A DNA stretch of 64,000 bases from Chiridota heheva (GCA_020152595.1 JAIGNY010004520.1:1722001-1786000), one strand, 5' to 3'; shown: positions 1 to 13,155, counted from the first letter of the stretch. Translations and numbers: made by a program. The notes: generated by a model not told the origin, from the letters alone.

Positions 1-3000
1 TGACTGGGCAGACAGCTCACAATCATTTATGCTAGATGTGTATGACTGGGCAGACAGCTCACAATCATTTATGCTAGATGTGTATGACTGGGCAGACAGC
101 TCACAATCATTTATGCTAGATGTGTATGACTGGGCAGACAGACAGCTCACAATCATTTATGCTAGATGTGTATGACTGGGCAGACAGCTCACAATCATTT
201 ATGCTAGATGTGTGACTGACTGGGCAGACAGCTCACAATCATTTATGCTAGATGTGTATGACTGGGCAGACAGCTCACAATCATTTATGCTAGATGTGTA
301 TGACTGGGCAGACAGCTCACAATCATTTATGCTAGATGTGTATGACTGGGCAGACAGCTCACAATCATTTATGCTAGATGTGTATGACTGGGCAGACAGC
401 TCACAATCATTTATGCTAGATGTGTATGACTGGGCAGACAGCTCACAATCATTTATGCTAGATGGGCAGACAGCTGACTGGGCAGACAGCTCACAATCAT
501 TTATGCTAGATGTGTATGACTGGGCAGACAGCTCACAATCATTTATGCTAGATGTGTATGACTGGGCAGACAGCTCACAATCATTTATGCTAGATGTGTA
601 TGACTGGGCAGACAGCTCACAATCATTTATGCTAGATGTGTATGACTGGGCAGACAGCTCACAATCATTTATGCTAGATGTGTATGACTGGGCAGACAGC
701 TCACAATCATTTATGCTAGATGTGTATGACTGGGCAGACAGCTCACAATCATTTATGCTAGATGTGTATGACTGGGCAGACAGCTCACAATCATTTATGC
801 TAGATGTGTATGACTGGGCAGACAGCTCACAATCATTTATGCTAGATGTGTATGACTGGGCAGACAGCTCACAATCATTTATGCTAGATGTGTATGACTG
901 GGCAGACAGCTCACAATCATTTATGCTAGATGTGTATGACTGGGCAGACAGCTCACAATCATTTATGCTAGATGTGTATGACTGGGCAGACAGCTCACAA
1001 TCATTTATGCTAGATGTGTATGACTGGGCAGACAGCTCACAATCATTTATGCTAGATGTGTATGACTGGGCAGACAGCTCACAATCATTTATGCTAGATG
1101 TGTATGACTGGGCAGACAGCTCACAATCATTTATGCTAGATGTGTATGACTGGGCAGACAGCTCACAATCATTTATGCTAGATGTGTATGACTGGGCAGA
1201 CAGCTCACAATCATTTATGCTAGATGTGTATGACTGGGCAGACAGCTCACAATCATTTATGCTAGATGTGTATGACTGGGCAGACAGCTCACAATCATTT
1301 ATGCTAGATGTGTATGACTGGGCAGACAGCTCACAATCATTTATGCTAGATGTGTATGACTGGGCAGACAGCTCACAATCATTTATGCTAGATGTGTATG
1401 ACTGGGCAGACAGCTCACAATCATTTATGCTAGATGTGTATGACTGGGCAGACAGCTCACAATCATTTATGCTAGATGTGTATGACTGGGCAGACAGCTC
1501 ACAATCATTTATGCTAGATGTGTATGACTGGGCAGACAGCTCACAATCATTTATGCTAGATGTGTATGACTGGGCAGACAGCTCACAATCATTTATGCTA
1601 GATGTGTATGACTGGGCAGACAGCTCACAATCATTTATGCTAGATGTGTATGACTGGGCAGACAGCTCACAATCATTTATGCTAGATGTGTATGACTGGG
1701 CAGACAGCTCACAATCATTTATGCTAGATGTGTATGACTGGGCAGACAGCTCACAATCATTTATGCTAGATGTGTATGACTGGGCAGACAGCTCACAATC
1801 ATTTATGCTAGATGTGTATGACTGGGCAGACAGCTCACAATCATTTATGCTAGATGTGTATGACTGGGCAGACAGCTCACAATCATTTATGCTAGATGTG
1901 TATGACTGGGCAGACAGCTCACAATCATTTATGCTAGATGTGTATGACTGGGCAGACAGCTCACAATCATTTATGCTAGATGTGTATGACTGGGCAGACA
2001 GCTCACAATCATTTATGCTAGATGTGTATGACTGGGCAGACAGCTCACAATCATTTATGCTAGATGTGTATGACTGGGCAGACAGCTCACAATCATTTAT
2101 GCTAGAGCTGCGTATGACTGGGCAGACAGCTCACAATCATTTATGCTAGATGTGTATGACTGGGCAGACAGCTCACAATCATTTATGCTAGATGTGTATG
2201 ACTGGGCAGACAGCTCACAATCATTTATGCTAGATGTGTATGACTGGGCAGACAGCTCACAATCATTTATGCTAGAGCTGACTGGGCAGACAGCTCACAA
2301 TCATTTATGCTAGATGTGTATGACTGGGCAGACAGCTCACAATCATTTATGCTAGATGTGTATGACTGGGCAGACAGCTCACAATCATTTATGCTAGATG
2401 TGTATGACTGGGCAGACAGCTCACAATCATTTATGCTAGATGTGTATGACTGGGCAGACAGCTCACAATCATTTATGCTAGATGTGTATGACTGGGCAGA
2501 CAGCTCACAATCATTTATGCTAGATGTGTATGACTGGGCAGACAGCTCACAATCATTTATGCTAGATGTGTATGACTGGGCAGACAGCTCACAATCATTT
2601 ATGCTAGATGTGTATGACTGGGCAGACAGCTCACAATCATTTATGCTAGATGTGTATGACTGGGCAGACAGCTCACAATCATTTATGCTAGATGTGTATG
2701 ACTGGGCAGACAGCTCACAATCATTTATGCTAGATGTGTATGACTGGGCAGACAGCTCACAATCATTTATGCTAGATGTGTATGACTGGGCAGACAGCTC
2801 ACAATCATTTATGCTAGATGTGTATGACTGGGCAGACAGCTCACAATCATTTATGCTAGATGTGTATGACTGGGCAGACAGCTCATGACTAGGGCAGACA
2901 GGGCAGACAGCTCAATCATTTATGCTAGATGTGTATGACTGGGCAGACAGCTCACAATCATTTATGCTAGATGTGTATGACTGGGCAGACAGCTCACAAT

Positions 3001-5324
3001 CATTTATGCTAGATGTGTATGACTGGGCAGACAGCTCACAATCATTTATGCTAGATGTGTATGACTGGGCAGACAGCTCACAATCATTTATGCTAGATGT
3101 GTATGACTGGGCAGACAGCTCACAATCATTTATGCTAGATGTGTATGACTGGGCAGACAGCTCACAATCATTTATGCTAGATGTGTATGACTGGGCAGAC
3201 AGCTCACAATCATTTATGCTAGATGTGTATGACTGGGCAGACAGCTCACAATCATTTATGCTAGATGTGTATGACTGGGCAGACAGCTCACAATCATTTA
3301 TGCTAGATGTGTATGACTGGGCAGACAGCTCACAATCATTTATGCTAGATGTGTATGACTGGGCAGACAGCTCACAATCATTTATGCTAGATGTGTATGA
3401 CTGGGCAGACAGCTCACAATCATTTATGCTAGATGTGTATGACTGGGCAGACAGCTCACAATCATTTATGCTAGATGTGTATGACTGGGCAGACAGCTCA
3501 CAATCATTTATGCTAGATGTGTATGACTGGGCAGACAGCTCACAATCATTTATGCTAGATGTGTATGACTGGGCAGACAGCTCACAATCATTTATGCTAG
3601 ATGTGTATGACTGGGCAGACAGCTCACAATCATTTATGCTAGATGTGTATGACTGGGCAGACAGCTCACAATCATTTTATGCTAGACTGGGCAGACAGCT
3701 CACAATCATTTATGCTATGATGCGTATGACTGGGCAGACAGCTCACAATCATTTATGCTAAATGTGTATGACTGGGCAGACAGCTCACAATCATTTATGC
3801 TAGATGTGTATGACTGGGTAGATAGCTCACAATCATTTATGCTAGATGTGTGTATGACTGGGCAGACAGCTCACAATCATTTATGCTAGATGTGTATGAC
3901 TGGGCAGACAGCTCACAATCATTTATGCTAGATGTGTATGACTGGGCAGACAGCTCACAATCATTTATGCTAGATGTGTATGACTGGGCAGACAGCTCAC
4001 AATCATTTATGCTAGATGTGTATGACTGGGCAGACAGCTCACAATCATTTATGCTAGATGTGTATGACTGGGCAGACAGCTCACAATCATTTATGCTAGA
4101 TGTGTATGACTGGGCAGACAGCTCACAATCATTTATGCTAGATGTGTATGACTGGGCAGACAGCTCACAATCATTTATGCTAGATGTGTATGACTGGGCA
4201 GACAGCTCACAATCATTTATGCTAGATGTGTATGACTGGGCAGACAGCTCACAATCATTTATGCTAGATGTATGACTGGGCAGACAGCTCACAATCATTT
4301 ATGCTAGATGTGTATGACTGGGCAGACAGCTCACAATCATTTATGCTAGATGTGTATGACTGGGCAGACAGCTCACAATCATTTATGCTACATGTGTATG
4401 ACTGGGCAGACAGCTCACAATCATTTATGCTAGATGCGTATGACTGGGCAGACAGCTCACAATCATTTATGCTACATGCGTATGACTGGGCAGACAGCTG
4501 ACACTCATCTATGGTAGATGTGTATGACTGACTGGGCAGACAGCTCACAATCATTTATGCTAAATGTGTATGACTGGGCAGACAGCTCACAATCATTTAT
4601 GCTAGATGTGTATGACTGGGCAGACAGCTCACAATCATTTATGCTAGATGTGTATGACTGGGCAGACAGCTCACAATCATTTATGCTAGATGTGTATGAC
4701 TGGGCAGACAGCTCACAATCTTTTATGCTATGTATGACTGGGCAGACAGCTCACAATCATTTATGCTAGATGTGTATGACTGGGCAGACAGCTCACAATC
4801 ATTTATGCTAGATGTGTATGACTGGGCAGACAGCTCACAATCATTTATGCTAGATGTGTATGACTGGGCAGACAGCTCACAATCATTTATGCTAGATGTG
4901 TATGACTGGGCAGACAGCTCACAATCATTTATGCTAGATGTGTATGACTGGGCAGACAGCTCACAATCATTTATGCTAGATGTGTATGACTGGGCAGACA
5001 GCTCACAATCATTTATGCTAGATGTATGACTGGGCAGACAGCTCACAATCATTTATGCATTTATGCTAGACAGTATGACTGGGCAGACAGCTCACAATCA
5101 TTTATGCTAGATGTGTATGACTGGGCAGACAGCTCACAATCATTTATGCTACATGTGTATGACTGGGCAGACAGCTCACAATCATTTATGCTACATGTGT
5201 ATGACTGTATGACTGGGCAGACAGCTCACAATCATTTATGCTAGATGTGTATGACTGGGCAGACAGCTCACAATCATTTATGCTAGATGTGTATGACTGG
5301 GTAGATAGCTCACAATCATTTATG
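1..5324. repeat. 42-bp minisatellite array, about 125 copies
   Basis: Near-perfect head-to-tail units of 42 bp, written as TGTATGACTGGGCAGACAGC followed by TCACAATCATTTATGCTAGA plus TG. The array reaches the left edge, so its full size is unknown. Most units are identical; variants cluster after about 3670 (CTACATG, GATGCG, GTAGATAGC) and there are a few short partial units (near 140, 460, 2270, 2890, 5055). Because 42 is a multiple of three and one frame lacks stops, long open frames (up to 645 codons, DVYDWADSSQSFML repeated) appear; they show no sign of being a real protein. It lies in the ELMO intron after exon 14. Confidence 0.97.
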
Positions 5325-6016
5325 TATTTCTTTAAGAAATTGCGATCAAAATCACAGAAAAAAATGAGAAAGTCTATTCATGCTTGACTTTGATATGGTA
5401 AAAACTTTCAGTACCACTTTAGAGAAATATGACAGACCTTTAAAAAACAAAGGAAAATATCAAGAACACCCTTTAATACATCACAAATTTGCATATTCAT
5501 GCATGACATTTTCAAGCACTAATTATGATGAAACACTGCTACTTTCATGGTTTTCAATACATTTTGAAGCAATTTAAGTGTATGAAGGAGTTCCTCTCTA
5601 TAGGAGAATCAGTCAGAATTTCCTAAAGTATCCAGCCTAGACTGTCAATTTACGCTACACTGCATGAACAAGCCACCAGCTTGCCAGACCAGTATGCAAC
5701 CCAATCCCCTGCTCATCATTCTCACTCATTCAAGTTGTGCATAGGTGCACTTTCAGTATGCAATCCAACCCTCTGTTCATTGTCCTCATTCATTCACTTC
5801 TGCTTGGGTGCACTTTCAGTATGTGGTTAATACACAACTGTGACTGTGTATGGTCTTCATCACTGTAAGTTACATACAGTTTTAATGATAACAGAGAGGT
5901 TCTTTATTACGAGTGTAAATAAGCTTGTGATACTGGAAGTTGGATTGGATATCATCCGGTGTCGGATACGGAAAGCTGTGTAGAAAAACTTTTCGCCATG
6001 TGAATGAATTACCTCT
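5325..6016. other. Intronic sequence with a small 66-70 bp duplication
   Basis: No gene seen. At about 5690-5825 a segment ending GGTGCACTTTCAGTATG is present twice in tandem with several differences. The open frame at 5380-5577 shows no recognisable family. Confidence 0.5.
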
Positions 6017-6150
6017 ACATGTCCATAATCCTTCAACAGTACATGTGCATTCTTTAACAATATACGTGTATCCTTTAACAGTACGTGTGTATTCTTTAAC
6101 AGTACACATGTATCCTTCAACAGCATGTATGTATCGTTTAATAATCTGTG
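6017..6150. repeat. 21-bp degenerate tandem repeat, about 6 copies
   Basis: Units of the form TATCCTTTAACAGTACATG with several substitutions. The 21-bp period makes an open frame on the minus strand (VLLKDT-like repeats), judged an artefact. Confidence 0.75.
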
Positions 6151-6188
6151 TCCATCAGGACCCTGCACCATCCTCACCCCACTAGACA

Positions 6189-6330
6189 GTGAAAGCAGAG
6201 TTGGAATTAATTATACAATTTCCCATTGTTCTGAATAAAGGTGTCAAGAATCTTCCACTGAAAAATCGTGACAGCAATAAAAGTTGCTTACTCAATAAAT
6301 CTTTTATTGAAAAAATATTCTTCCCACGAT
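6189..6330. repeat. Dispersed repeat (also near 20939 and 37930)
   Basis: The stretch around TCTGAATAAAGGTGTCAAGA recurs inverted at about 37930-38060 and more distantly at 20939-21010. No coding potential. Likely a decayed mobile element. Confidence 0.5.
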
Positions 6331-6499
6331 TTCCCATATTTCCAGGGTTTATAACCATTGGAACAGTCAATCCTTTTCAGGTCTGGGTGAAGGTCACCAT
6401 ACTTTTTAAAAGGTCAACTGTGAATTCGCTGATCGAGCCACCTATCTTCCCCTCCCATCTCCCCCTTCCCCACAAAAAAAAAAAAAAAAAAAGACTTAC

Positions 6500-6672
6500 T
6501 GCACTGGAATACATTCTTTGAGGGCCTCTTCTTTGTGCCATTGATCCTTAACACGGAGTTCAATGACCTGATTGTAGCTGAACTGCTGAACTACGACCAT
6601 CCAAAACCTGTCCAATGTCAAAGGTTTCTCATTCAGTCCCAGTTCAATCTGTTTCCTTACGTTAAACAAAAC
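6500..6672 (-). CDS. ELMO: ELMO coding exon 14 (residues 469-526), end of ELMO domain and linker
   Basis: 173 nt, phase 0 in and phase 2 out (CA before GTAAGT), acceptor AATTGCAG. It encodes VLFNVRKQIELGLNEKPLTL, then DRFWMVVVQQFSYNQVIELR, matching ELMO1 VVKEQVMRALTTKPSSLDQF and LSYTEILKIRQ. A run of about 20 T residues follows the donor in the intron (gene sense). No later ELMO exon was found between here and position 1. Confidence 0.94.
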
Positions 6673-7334
6673 CTGCAATTAATATTGACGAAAGCAAAAA
6701 CTCATTTCATATATTAATACATGATACAATCTTGGACAAAACTCGTTGGAACACTTCAAGAAAGTTTGTCCTTCTTTCATATACATCTTTTTTCTGCTCT
6801 TTATTATTCAACATCGATACATGATAAATAGTGCCACTTTTTCTAAGCAGTTCTTTGTTCTAAACTGTATATAAAATTAGAAGCAATGGACACACTTTGG
6901 CAAAAAGAGGCATTGGAAAGGATACTAAAAGCCTGTAAATGACGTTGTTTCACAAATTAGTGCATAAATAAGCATATAAATACCTAAAATAAAAAATAAA
7001 TAAAATATAATTGTCAATTTCTAATCTGCTTAGATGATATTTTTGTGCTAAATTTATCATCTTTCATGATGAGTAACCCAGGCAATTAATTTTCAGTCTA
7101 TTGCCCTTAAAAGTAACAGAGTGTTAATAACTCACTGATGAAAACACCCAACCCAAATCCAAATGGATCCTCTGCCCTATAGGTTACACTTCCCTACAGT
7201 AACCCTAACCACAATAACTTGGCTCTACACAAGTAGTTTTTTTGTTGCGTAGTGTAATAACTGATACCTTACATCACTAAATTATCTTTAGTGGGTTTCT
7301 TATTTAACAGCTCTGACTTACAAAATAAGCCATA
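6673..7334. other. Intronic sequence, nothing recognised
   Basis: AT-rich intron of ELMO after exon 13. No exon, RNA gene or tandem array seen. Confidence 0.5.
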
Positions 7335-7621
7335 CCCACCATAGCAACGTGGTAACTAGGTGGGGCAAACAAACCCCAAATCCGCAATCATGCATTACCA
7401 ATGCAATCATGCATTACCAATGCATTGACATTTAGATGTTCGCAAGGCCTGCCACAAGCTTTGATCCATTTATGGCACTTCTCCAGATCTTTAGAGTTTT
7501 AGCAAAAGGGATAAACAAAATTCAGTTTGCTAACTGTTCTGGGTAACAGCAATCAGATTTACAAAAGCATGTAGCAGGCCCGTAAGCGCAATTTTTGTTC
7601 ACCATTTTGACGTCACTCTGT
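7335..7621 (+). repeat. Dispersed repeat, copy 1 (pair with 10324-10588)
   Basis: About 285 bp sharing CCCACCATAGCAACG, CAATCATGCATTACCAATGC and CAGCAGGCCC/GTAGCAGGCCC landmarks with the copy at 10324-10588 in the same orientation. Non-coding; class unknown. Sequence to about 7810 may belong to the same element. Confidence 0.75.
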
Positions 7622-8019
7622 CTGTGGGTTCAGAAATTGTTTTGTGCAGTAAATTGCATTGACTACATGAGCTCGCGCCGCTAGCTAGCTGTATTGTACC
7701 GGTACCACGTAGTATGTTTGCCGCACTTAGTCACACAGATTTTGTTGCTAGGCAAATTCGTGCAGTGATTGGTTGAAAAAGCTGTCAATCATCAAACCCA
7801 GTCTAAAAGTCATACCTGCAAAAATGGGAGGATTTTGCAGGTGAAAAAATGAAATTTTATAGAGAGAATTAAGCGAAATCTTAATAGCCAATGTCTATGA
7901 ACCTTTAAGACATTTTAGTAGCAAAACTGATTAAAACATGTATATCAAATAAGGCCCAGGTGCATTTCCTTCAGTTGTTTGAAGTAATTTTCTCCATTTT
8001 TATGGTTAGTTTGGTTTGT

Positions 8020-8520
8020 TAATGTTTAACGGCACCTTGACAGTCAAGAGTCAAATGTGCCAAAGCAGAAAAAAAAAAGGGGTAAGTAAGGTTAGGTGTA
8101 GAAAGGGAGGGGAGGGGAGAGTTAAATGTGGTGGAAGAGGTTGTTGTTGTGGAGGAAGTTAATGATGTTTGAGGAAGAATTGTTTTCGAATAGGTCCGAG
8201 AGTGAGGAGAGAAGAGATTTGGAGTTCTGGTATGGGGGACAAGTTAAGATAATATGCTTGATGGAGAGATCGATGTTGCAAGTAGGGCAGAGAGGGCAGG
8301 AGAGCCGGATAAGAAATGGGAGTAAGTGGGAGAGGAGTGGCCGAGGCGGATGCGGGTGACAACGATGTCTTCCCTGTGGTTGCGACTGTGCAGAGGGGTG
8401 TTGGTCCCAAGTTTGGGTTTGATGGTGTGGAGTTTGTTACTGGTTTCCTGATTCCAGGAGTTTTGCTAGGTTTTTTTTTTTATGTAGTTGGAGATGGAGA
8501 GACGGAGGTCTGAGTGTGGA
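8020..8520 (-). mobile_element. I/Nimb-like LINE fragment, family II, 3' part
   Basis: The left end reads TTTGTTAATGTTTAACGGCA and the body matches the element at 44935-45940 in the same order (a TGGTGGAAGAGGTTGTTGTTG-like block, GTTTGATGGTGTGGAG, GAGACGGAGGTCTGAGTG). The minus strand encodes the C-terminal RNase H region after its catalytic part. Truncated at the 5' end. Confidence 0.7.
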
Positions 8521-8549
8521 ATAGAAAAAGGAGAGGCAAATGGTTTATA

Positions 8550-9295
8550 AGAAAAAGATTGATTACAAAACTTTTTCCAAACATGACATAAAGATATACA
8601 TGAGTTTCAGAAATGCTCGTAAAACCAGATGCTGTTTAATGAAGAGGAATTTAAAATTTCAAAGATCTGAAAGGATTCTCCAATCATGATTATTACTTGA
8701 GATATCAGAAACAGGAAATACACTTTCAATCCATGCAAACGTTTTTGCATTCACTTGATAAATGACATGCATTGATATTGAAATTATTGCAGATATTCTT
8801 CATGCCATTTTAGTTGTACAATTGCCGCAGAAATAGAAATTGATCAATGAAAGAGATACTGTGATAGAGAAATAAATAAAAAATAGTTCAAAAATCTGAT
8901 AGAAAAAGGTTTGTAAATAATCAGCTTTTCAAAACATGACAAGACATAAAGAGGTTAGTTTCAGAGGTACTCATGCACTAGATGTTTTGTAATGAATAGG
9001 AAATTGACATTCGAAAGCTGATTATCAAATTATGATTATTATTAAAATATCAGAAACGGGAAATGACACATTTGATTAACATTCCCTGCAAACAATTTGA
9101 AAGTTAATAAATTATATTATGCACTGATTTATAAATTAATGAACTTATAGTTCATGTAATTGTACCAATACTACAGAAATGGGTATTGATCAATTGACGA
9201 GATACAGTACTGTAGTAGAAAAATTAATAAAAATAATTTTAAAATAGAAAAAGGTTTGTAAGTAATCAGATTTTCCAAACATGACATGAAAGCTG
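8550..9295. repeat. ~350-bp tandem duplication (two full and one partial copy)
   Basis: Blocks beginning near 8572, 8927 and 9272 start with TTTTCCAAACATGACA or close variants; copies one and two share many landmarks (TATCAGAAACRGGAAAT, GAAAAAGGTTTGTAA). The second copy has diverged by substitutions and small indels. Confidence 0.8.
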
Positions 9296-9334
9296 GTTAG
9301 TTCACCTGGTAGAGCACACACTTTCCAGTCGAAA

Positions 9335-9912
9335 TGCTGCCTTCTTGCCAGATGGGACCTTCTACCTTCTTGCTAAATGGGACCTGCTGCCTTCTGGCAC
9401 CTGCTGCTTTCTTGCTAAATGGGACCTGCTGCTTTCTTGCTAAATGGGACCTGCTGCCTTCTTGCTAAATAAGACCTGCTGCCTTCTTGCTAAATGGCAT
9501 CTGTTGCCTTCTTGCTAAATGGCACCTGCTGCCTTCTTGCTAATAGGCACCTTCTGTCTTCTAACACCTGCTGCTTTCTTGCTAAATGGGACCTGCTGCT
9601 GCTTTCTTGCTAAATGGTACCTGCTGCAGTTTTCTTGCTAAATGGGACCTGCTGCCTTCTTGCTAAATAGGACCTACTGCCATCTTGCTAAATGGGAGCT
9701 GCTGCCTTCTTGCTAAATGGGAGCTGCTGCCTTCTTGCTAAATGGCACCTGTTGCCTTCTTGCTAAATGGCACCTTCTGCCTTCTTGCTAAATGGCACCT
9801 GCTGCCTTCTTGCTAAATGGGACCTGCTGCCTTCTTGCTAAATGGGACCTGCTGCCTTCTTGCTAAATGGCACCTGCTATTTTCTTGCTAAATGGGACAT
9901 GCTGTCTTCGTG
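9335..9912. repeat. 25-bp minisatellite, about 23 copies
   Basis: Units of the form CTGCTGCCTTCTTGCTAAAT plus GGGAC, with GGCAC and GGGAG variants and a few shortened units. It directly follows a tRNA box A-like stretch (TAGTTCACCTGGTAGAGC, 9299-9316), and a SINE body lies just beyond it, so it may have arisen inside a SINE. Confidence 0.9.
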
Positions 9913-9943
9913 CTGAATATGTTTTGATTTAGCATTAAAAAAA

Positions 9944-10103
9944 GCTAAATCCATCCGAGCCATTAGGCTCATAGAGCCAGTGCTTATCCCTGGTGTTTCA
10001 ATGGTGCAAGCGGATGAGAGTACATGACTCCCCCAGATTAACTCCCCAGCAGTGCTGTAACTCATTTTACAGCTGAGTGGACTGAAGCAAGTAGAGTAAG
10101 TGC
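9944..10103 (-). mobile_element. tRNA-derived SINE, 5'-truncated copy
   Basis: On the minus strand it carries the body landmarks CTCAGCTGTAAAATGAG, TCATGTACTCTCATCCGCTT and the tail GAGCCTAATGGCTCGGATGG seen in the full copy at 61935-62181. The tRNA head is missing. Confidence 0.8.
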
Positions 10104-10323
10104 TTATGATACAGTAATGATAAAGCAATGATGAAGCTTGAGGCAAGAAAAGGAAATTAAGAAATTAATCAAAGAAGTTTTAAGTAGGCAAATGACAAAT
10201 TTTTGTCACGAGTATTTTTTAATATTTCTTTTCAAACAACAAGTGGTTGAAGTTTTGTATGCCAAAAACACAAGTGTCTGAAATTTGAGCAATTAACCTT
10301 TCCAGGTTTTCAAAGAGGTCACT

Positions 10324-10588
10324 CCCACCATAGCAACGCGGTAACTATGTGGGGCAAACAAAACTCAAATCCAAAATCATGCATTACCAATGCATTGACA
10401 TTTAGATGTTCGCGAGGCCTGCTGCAAGCTTTGATTAATTTAGAGCACTTCTCCAGTTTTTAAAAGTTTTTAGCAAATAGGATCAACAAAATTCAGTTTG
10501 CTAACTGTTCTGGGTAACGGCAATCAGATTTACAAAGCCCGCAGCAGGCCCATAAGCGCAATTTTTGTTCACCATTTTGCCGTCAGTC
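10324..10588 (+). repeat. Dispersed repeat, copy 2 (pair with 7335-7621)
   Basis: Same orientation and order as copy 1, sharing CCCACCATAGCAACG and GATTTACAAAGC. It ends where a LINE fragment begins at about 10590. Confidence 0.75.
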
Positions 10589-10589
10589 A

Positions 10590-11065
10590 GTCTGAAAGAG
10601 GAGTGGGGGGGAGCCAGTAAGGAGGTGGAAGTGAGTGAGGTGGGTGTGACCTATTCTAAGGCTGGTAATGTGGACGTTGTCGACACTAGATAGGTTGTGA
10701 GTAGTGGGTTTGATTGGAATGGTGGACTGGATGACGTGGAGTTTGTTATCAATTTGGGAGTCCCATGAGGTTTGCCAGCCGCCACGAATAAGGCAAGTGA
10801 TAAGCGGTTTGATGTCAGAAAGGCTTTTGGGAAAAGGGGTAGGGGGATGGGTGAGGGCAAGCTTAGCAGCTGCATCAGCCCTGTCATTGCCAGGGATGCC
10901 AACATGGCTGGGTATCCAGAAAAAAATAATATGTTTCCTACGGAGAGGAGGAGGGGGCCAAAGGAGTTTACGGAGGATGATGTGAGATGTGGGGTTATCC
11001 CATTTAACATTGAGTAATGAAGTAAGGACAGTCTCGGAGTCAGAGAAGATGGCAAAGTGGCTGAA
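10590..11065 (-). mobile_element. I/Nimb-like LINE fragment, family I, RNase H region
   Basis: The minus strand encodes FFWIPSHVGIPGNDRADAAA then KLALTHP, the C-terminal part of an RNase H domain including the DRAD aspartate, followed by NNVHITRLRIGHTHLTH-like sequence. It matches 13290-13740. Both ends are truncated. Confidence 0.85.
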
Positions 11066-11395
11066 ACCCAGAAATGTTAATTCTAACAAAAACCGAATAC
11101 ATTTAAATTGATTATTACTTTAAAAAAAATTTCAAGTAGCTGATTATATATTAATTGAGCATTTCTATTCATTTCTATGATGTAATAATGCACAGACGAT
11201 CTATTGCAAGTACTTAAAGTGTTAGCTTTAGCAATGATGAAACTTGAAGTGAAAAAATGAAATTTAGAAGGAATGATAACTTGTGAGCACTAAAAGCAAA
11301 AGATAGTTTGTGGTACAAAGCACTGATTATCAATTTCTATTGTTTTATTTTTATTTTTTGCACACGAATGGAATGGAGATTTTCTTAAGTTATAC

Positions 11396-11526
11396 CTGCG
11401 GAAAATCTTCCTTCCTTGCTCTCATTTCTTTCCAACTTTTTGCGAAAAGTCTCATGCACAGACAAAAGAACTGTTTAAATGATCCGTCCATGGAGAAAAA
11501 CATTGGATGATATTCCTTTTCCTCGG
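11396..11526 (-). CDS. ELMO: ELMO coding exon 13 (residues 425-468), ELMO domain
   Basis: 131 nt; the two first bases complete a Ser codon; acceptor CTTTTTAG, donor GTATAA. It encodes EEKEYHPMFFSMDGSFKQFF through LFAKSWKEMRARKEDFPQ, very close to ELMO1 FHPMFFTHDRSFEEFFCICI and LLNKTWKEMRATSEDF. Confidence 0.95.
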
Positions 11527-11624
11527 CTAAAAAGAAGAAAAGTTGCCCAAAGTTTCAAAAAGACACGTGCACAAACATACTTATAATAAAATACCCTGTA
11601 AAGAAAACAAGATTTCAATGCGTA

Positions 11625-11960
11625 CATGAAGCAATATCTTTCCGTAGGAGAAATGGTCCATCAATCATTCACAGTTAATGCACATAATTACCTCAGGCAT
11701 ATTTTTTAACCTTCACAAGAATACTTGATCTTGCTTTCTGTGAATGCATTGTATTTGCATGAGTGATTTCAATCACAGCCAGTGCTGGCTTTCTGTAATA
11801 TTATACACACTAATAGCCTTGGGCTACTTTGCTGTGGTGTGCTCGGGAATGGCAGATAAACAATCATTGTTTGAGTGGAAACACAATACACTGAACAGGA
11901 AGTCAGGTTGGTAATTGTCATACCTGAGTTTTCAGGACAAACTCAGGTGTCGGTTGGCCC
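11625..11960 (+). repeat. Dispersed repeat, pair with inverted copy at 30370-30735
   Basis: Shares CCTGAGTTTTCAGGACAAAC, GGCAGATAAACAATCATTGT and TTACCTCAGGCAT with the reverse complement of 30370-30735. The order of landmarks is conserved. Non-coding mobile element of unknown class. Confidence 0.75.
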
Positions 11961-12248
11961 AAAGAGAAACTGTTCGGCATGTAAAATCCTAGTATACTAG
12001 TATAGCTTTGGCAATATGTGTTTCTTGTAATACAACTTTATTGCATTATCAACACAACTGAAATTTTTAAGAACTTTTCACAATTTCATAAATTTGTTTT
12101 AAATAATTGTGACTAAGAATATTCTTGTTAAATGATTGTGTTAAAAATGAAATTTGAATCCCAGAATTGAAGAAATAATGAAAAGTAATCTAAGAAATGC
12201 ATGGTAAACATACTTCGTTAAACTCTATACAGATATTTATTACTATAT

Positions 12249-12781
12249 ACTTGGTTGGGTTCGTGACCTGAGGTCATCAGACTGCACAGTAACTGCGCGC
12301 TGCTGGAGTGAAAACAAAGCAATCAGCTGGTAGGATGAATTTCAACCACTTAGGGCACAAATTTGCCTTTCAGACAACGTATGATGATCGGTTCAGGATA
12401 TGTGGCATCACTTTGTTGAGTTTCCGGTAAAAATATATCCCTGTTTTCCGTAAATTCAAAATTGCAACAACTGACCCAAATTTCAACCACGGTATGCTAA
12501 ACATGCCTACCCAGCAGGTGTACCAGTAAAACGTACAATTTCCGATCTTCCGTAAAAATTGATATAAACTTCAATTAATTGTTACTCTTCATTGCATTAT
12601 CAACTAACGAAGCATCTAATTGGTGAAAATGGAGTTTAGCTAACAATTTGCAATCAAAAATATTTTGTCTGACTTTGCATACAGACACATACGGACTTAC
12701 CGTTCGCCATAACGCGCAAAGCTTTGTTTTCACTCCAGTAAATAAAGTCTTCTCCCGGAAGTGACGTGGCGCCAACCAAGT
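12249..12781. mobile_element. MITE-like inverted-repeat element
   Basis: Perfect 10-bp outer inverted repeats ACTTGGTTGG (12249-12258) and CCAACCAAGT (12772-12781) enclose perfect 17-bp inner inverted repeats (TGGAGTGAAAACAAAGC at 12304-12320, complement at 12721-12737). No transposase. A target duplication is not clear. Confidence 0.6.
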
Positions 12782-13155
12782 GAATAGTAGGATTTATTTC
12801 CTTCTATGTATCCTTTCAATTTCCAATATTTCAAAAAAATTCTTAATTGAAGAGGATTGAGACTTTAGTATTTATTTTTTAATCTGAAAAAAGGGCCTGG
12901 TAAGTTTGTTTGTTTGTTTGATGAGGTCTTAACGGCACCACGACAACAAAGGTCAAATTGTGCCTGAGAGGTCAGATCATTTTAGAGGTAGTAAGGAAAG
13001 AGACCAGGGGAAGAAAGAGAGAAATTCAAGAACAAAAGCCAGAAAGCTGTGATCGAGAGAGGAGGTGCAAGGGTGAAACTAAAAACAGAGTAGAGAGGGG
13101 GTGGAAGAGGAGGATTAAATATGGTTGTAGAGGGATGCATGCTGAAGGAAGGAGA

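Noticed and set aside
212..2149. 645-codon open frame with repeated DVYDWADSSQSFML
   Set aside because: It exists only because the 42-bp unit is a multiple of three and lacks a stop in that frame; frame breaks occur wherever unit length changes, and no start context or flanking exon supports it.
1..5324. CRISPR array
   Set aside because: Units are contiguous without unique spacers and the DNA is eukaryotic.
5860..6177. 105-codon minus-strand frame with VLLKDT repeats
   Set aside because: Generated by the 21-bp tandem repeat at 6017-6150.
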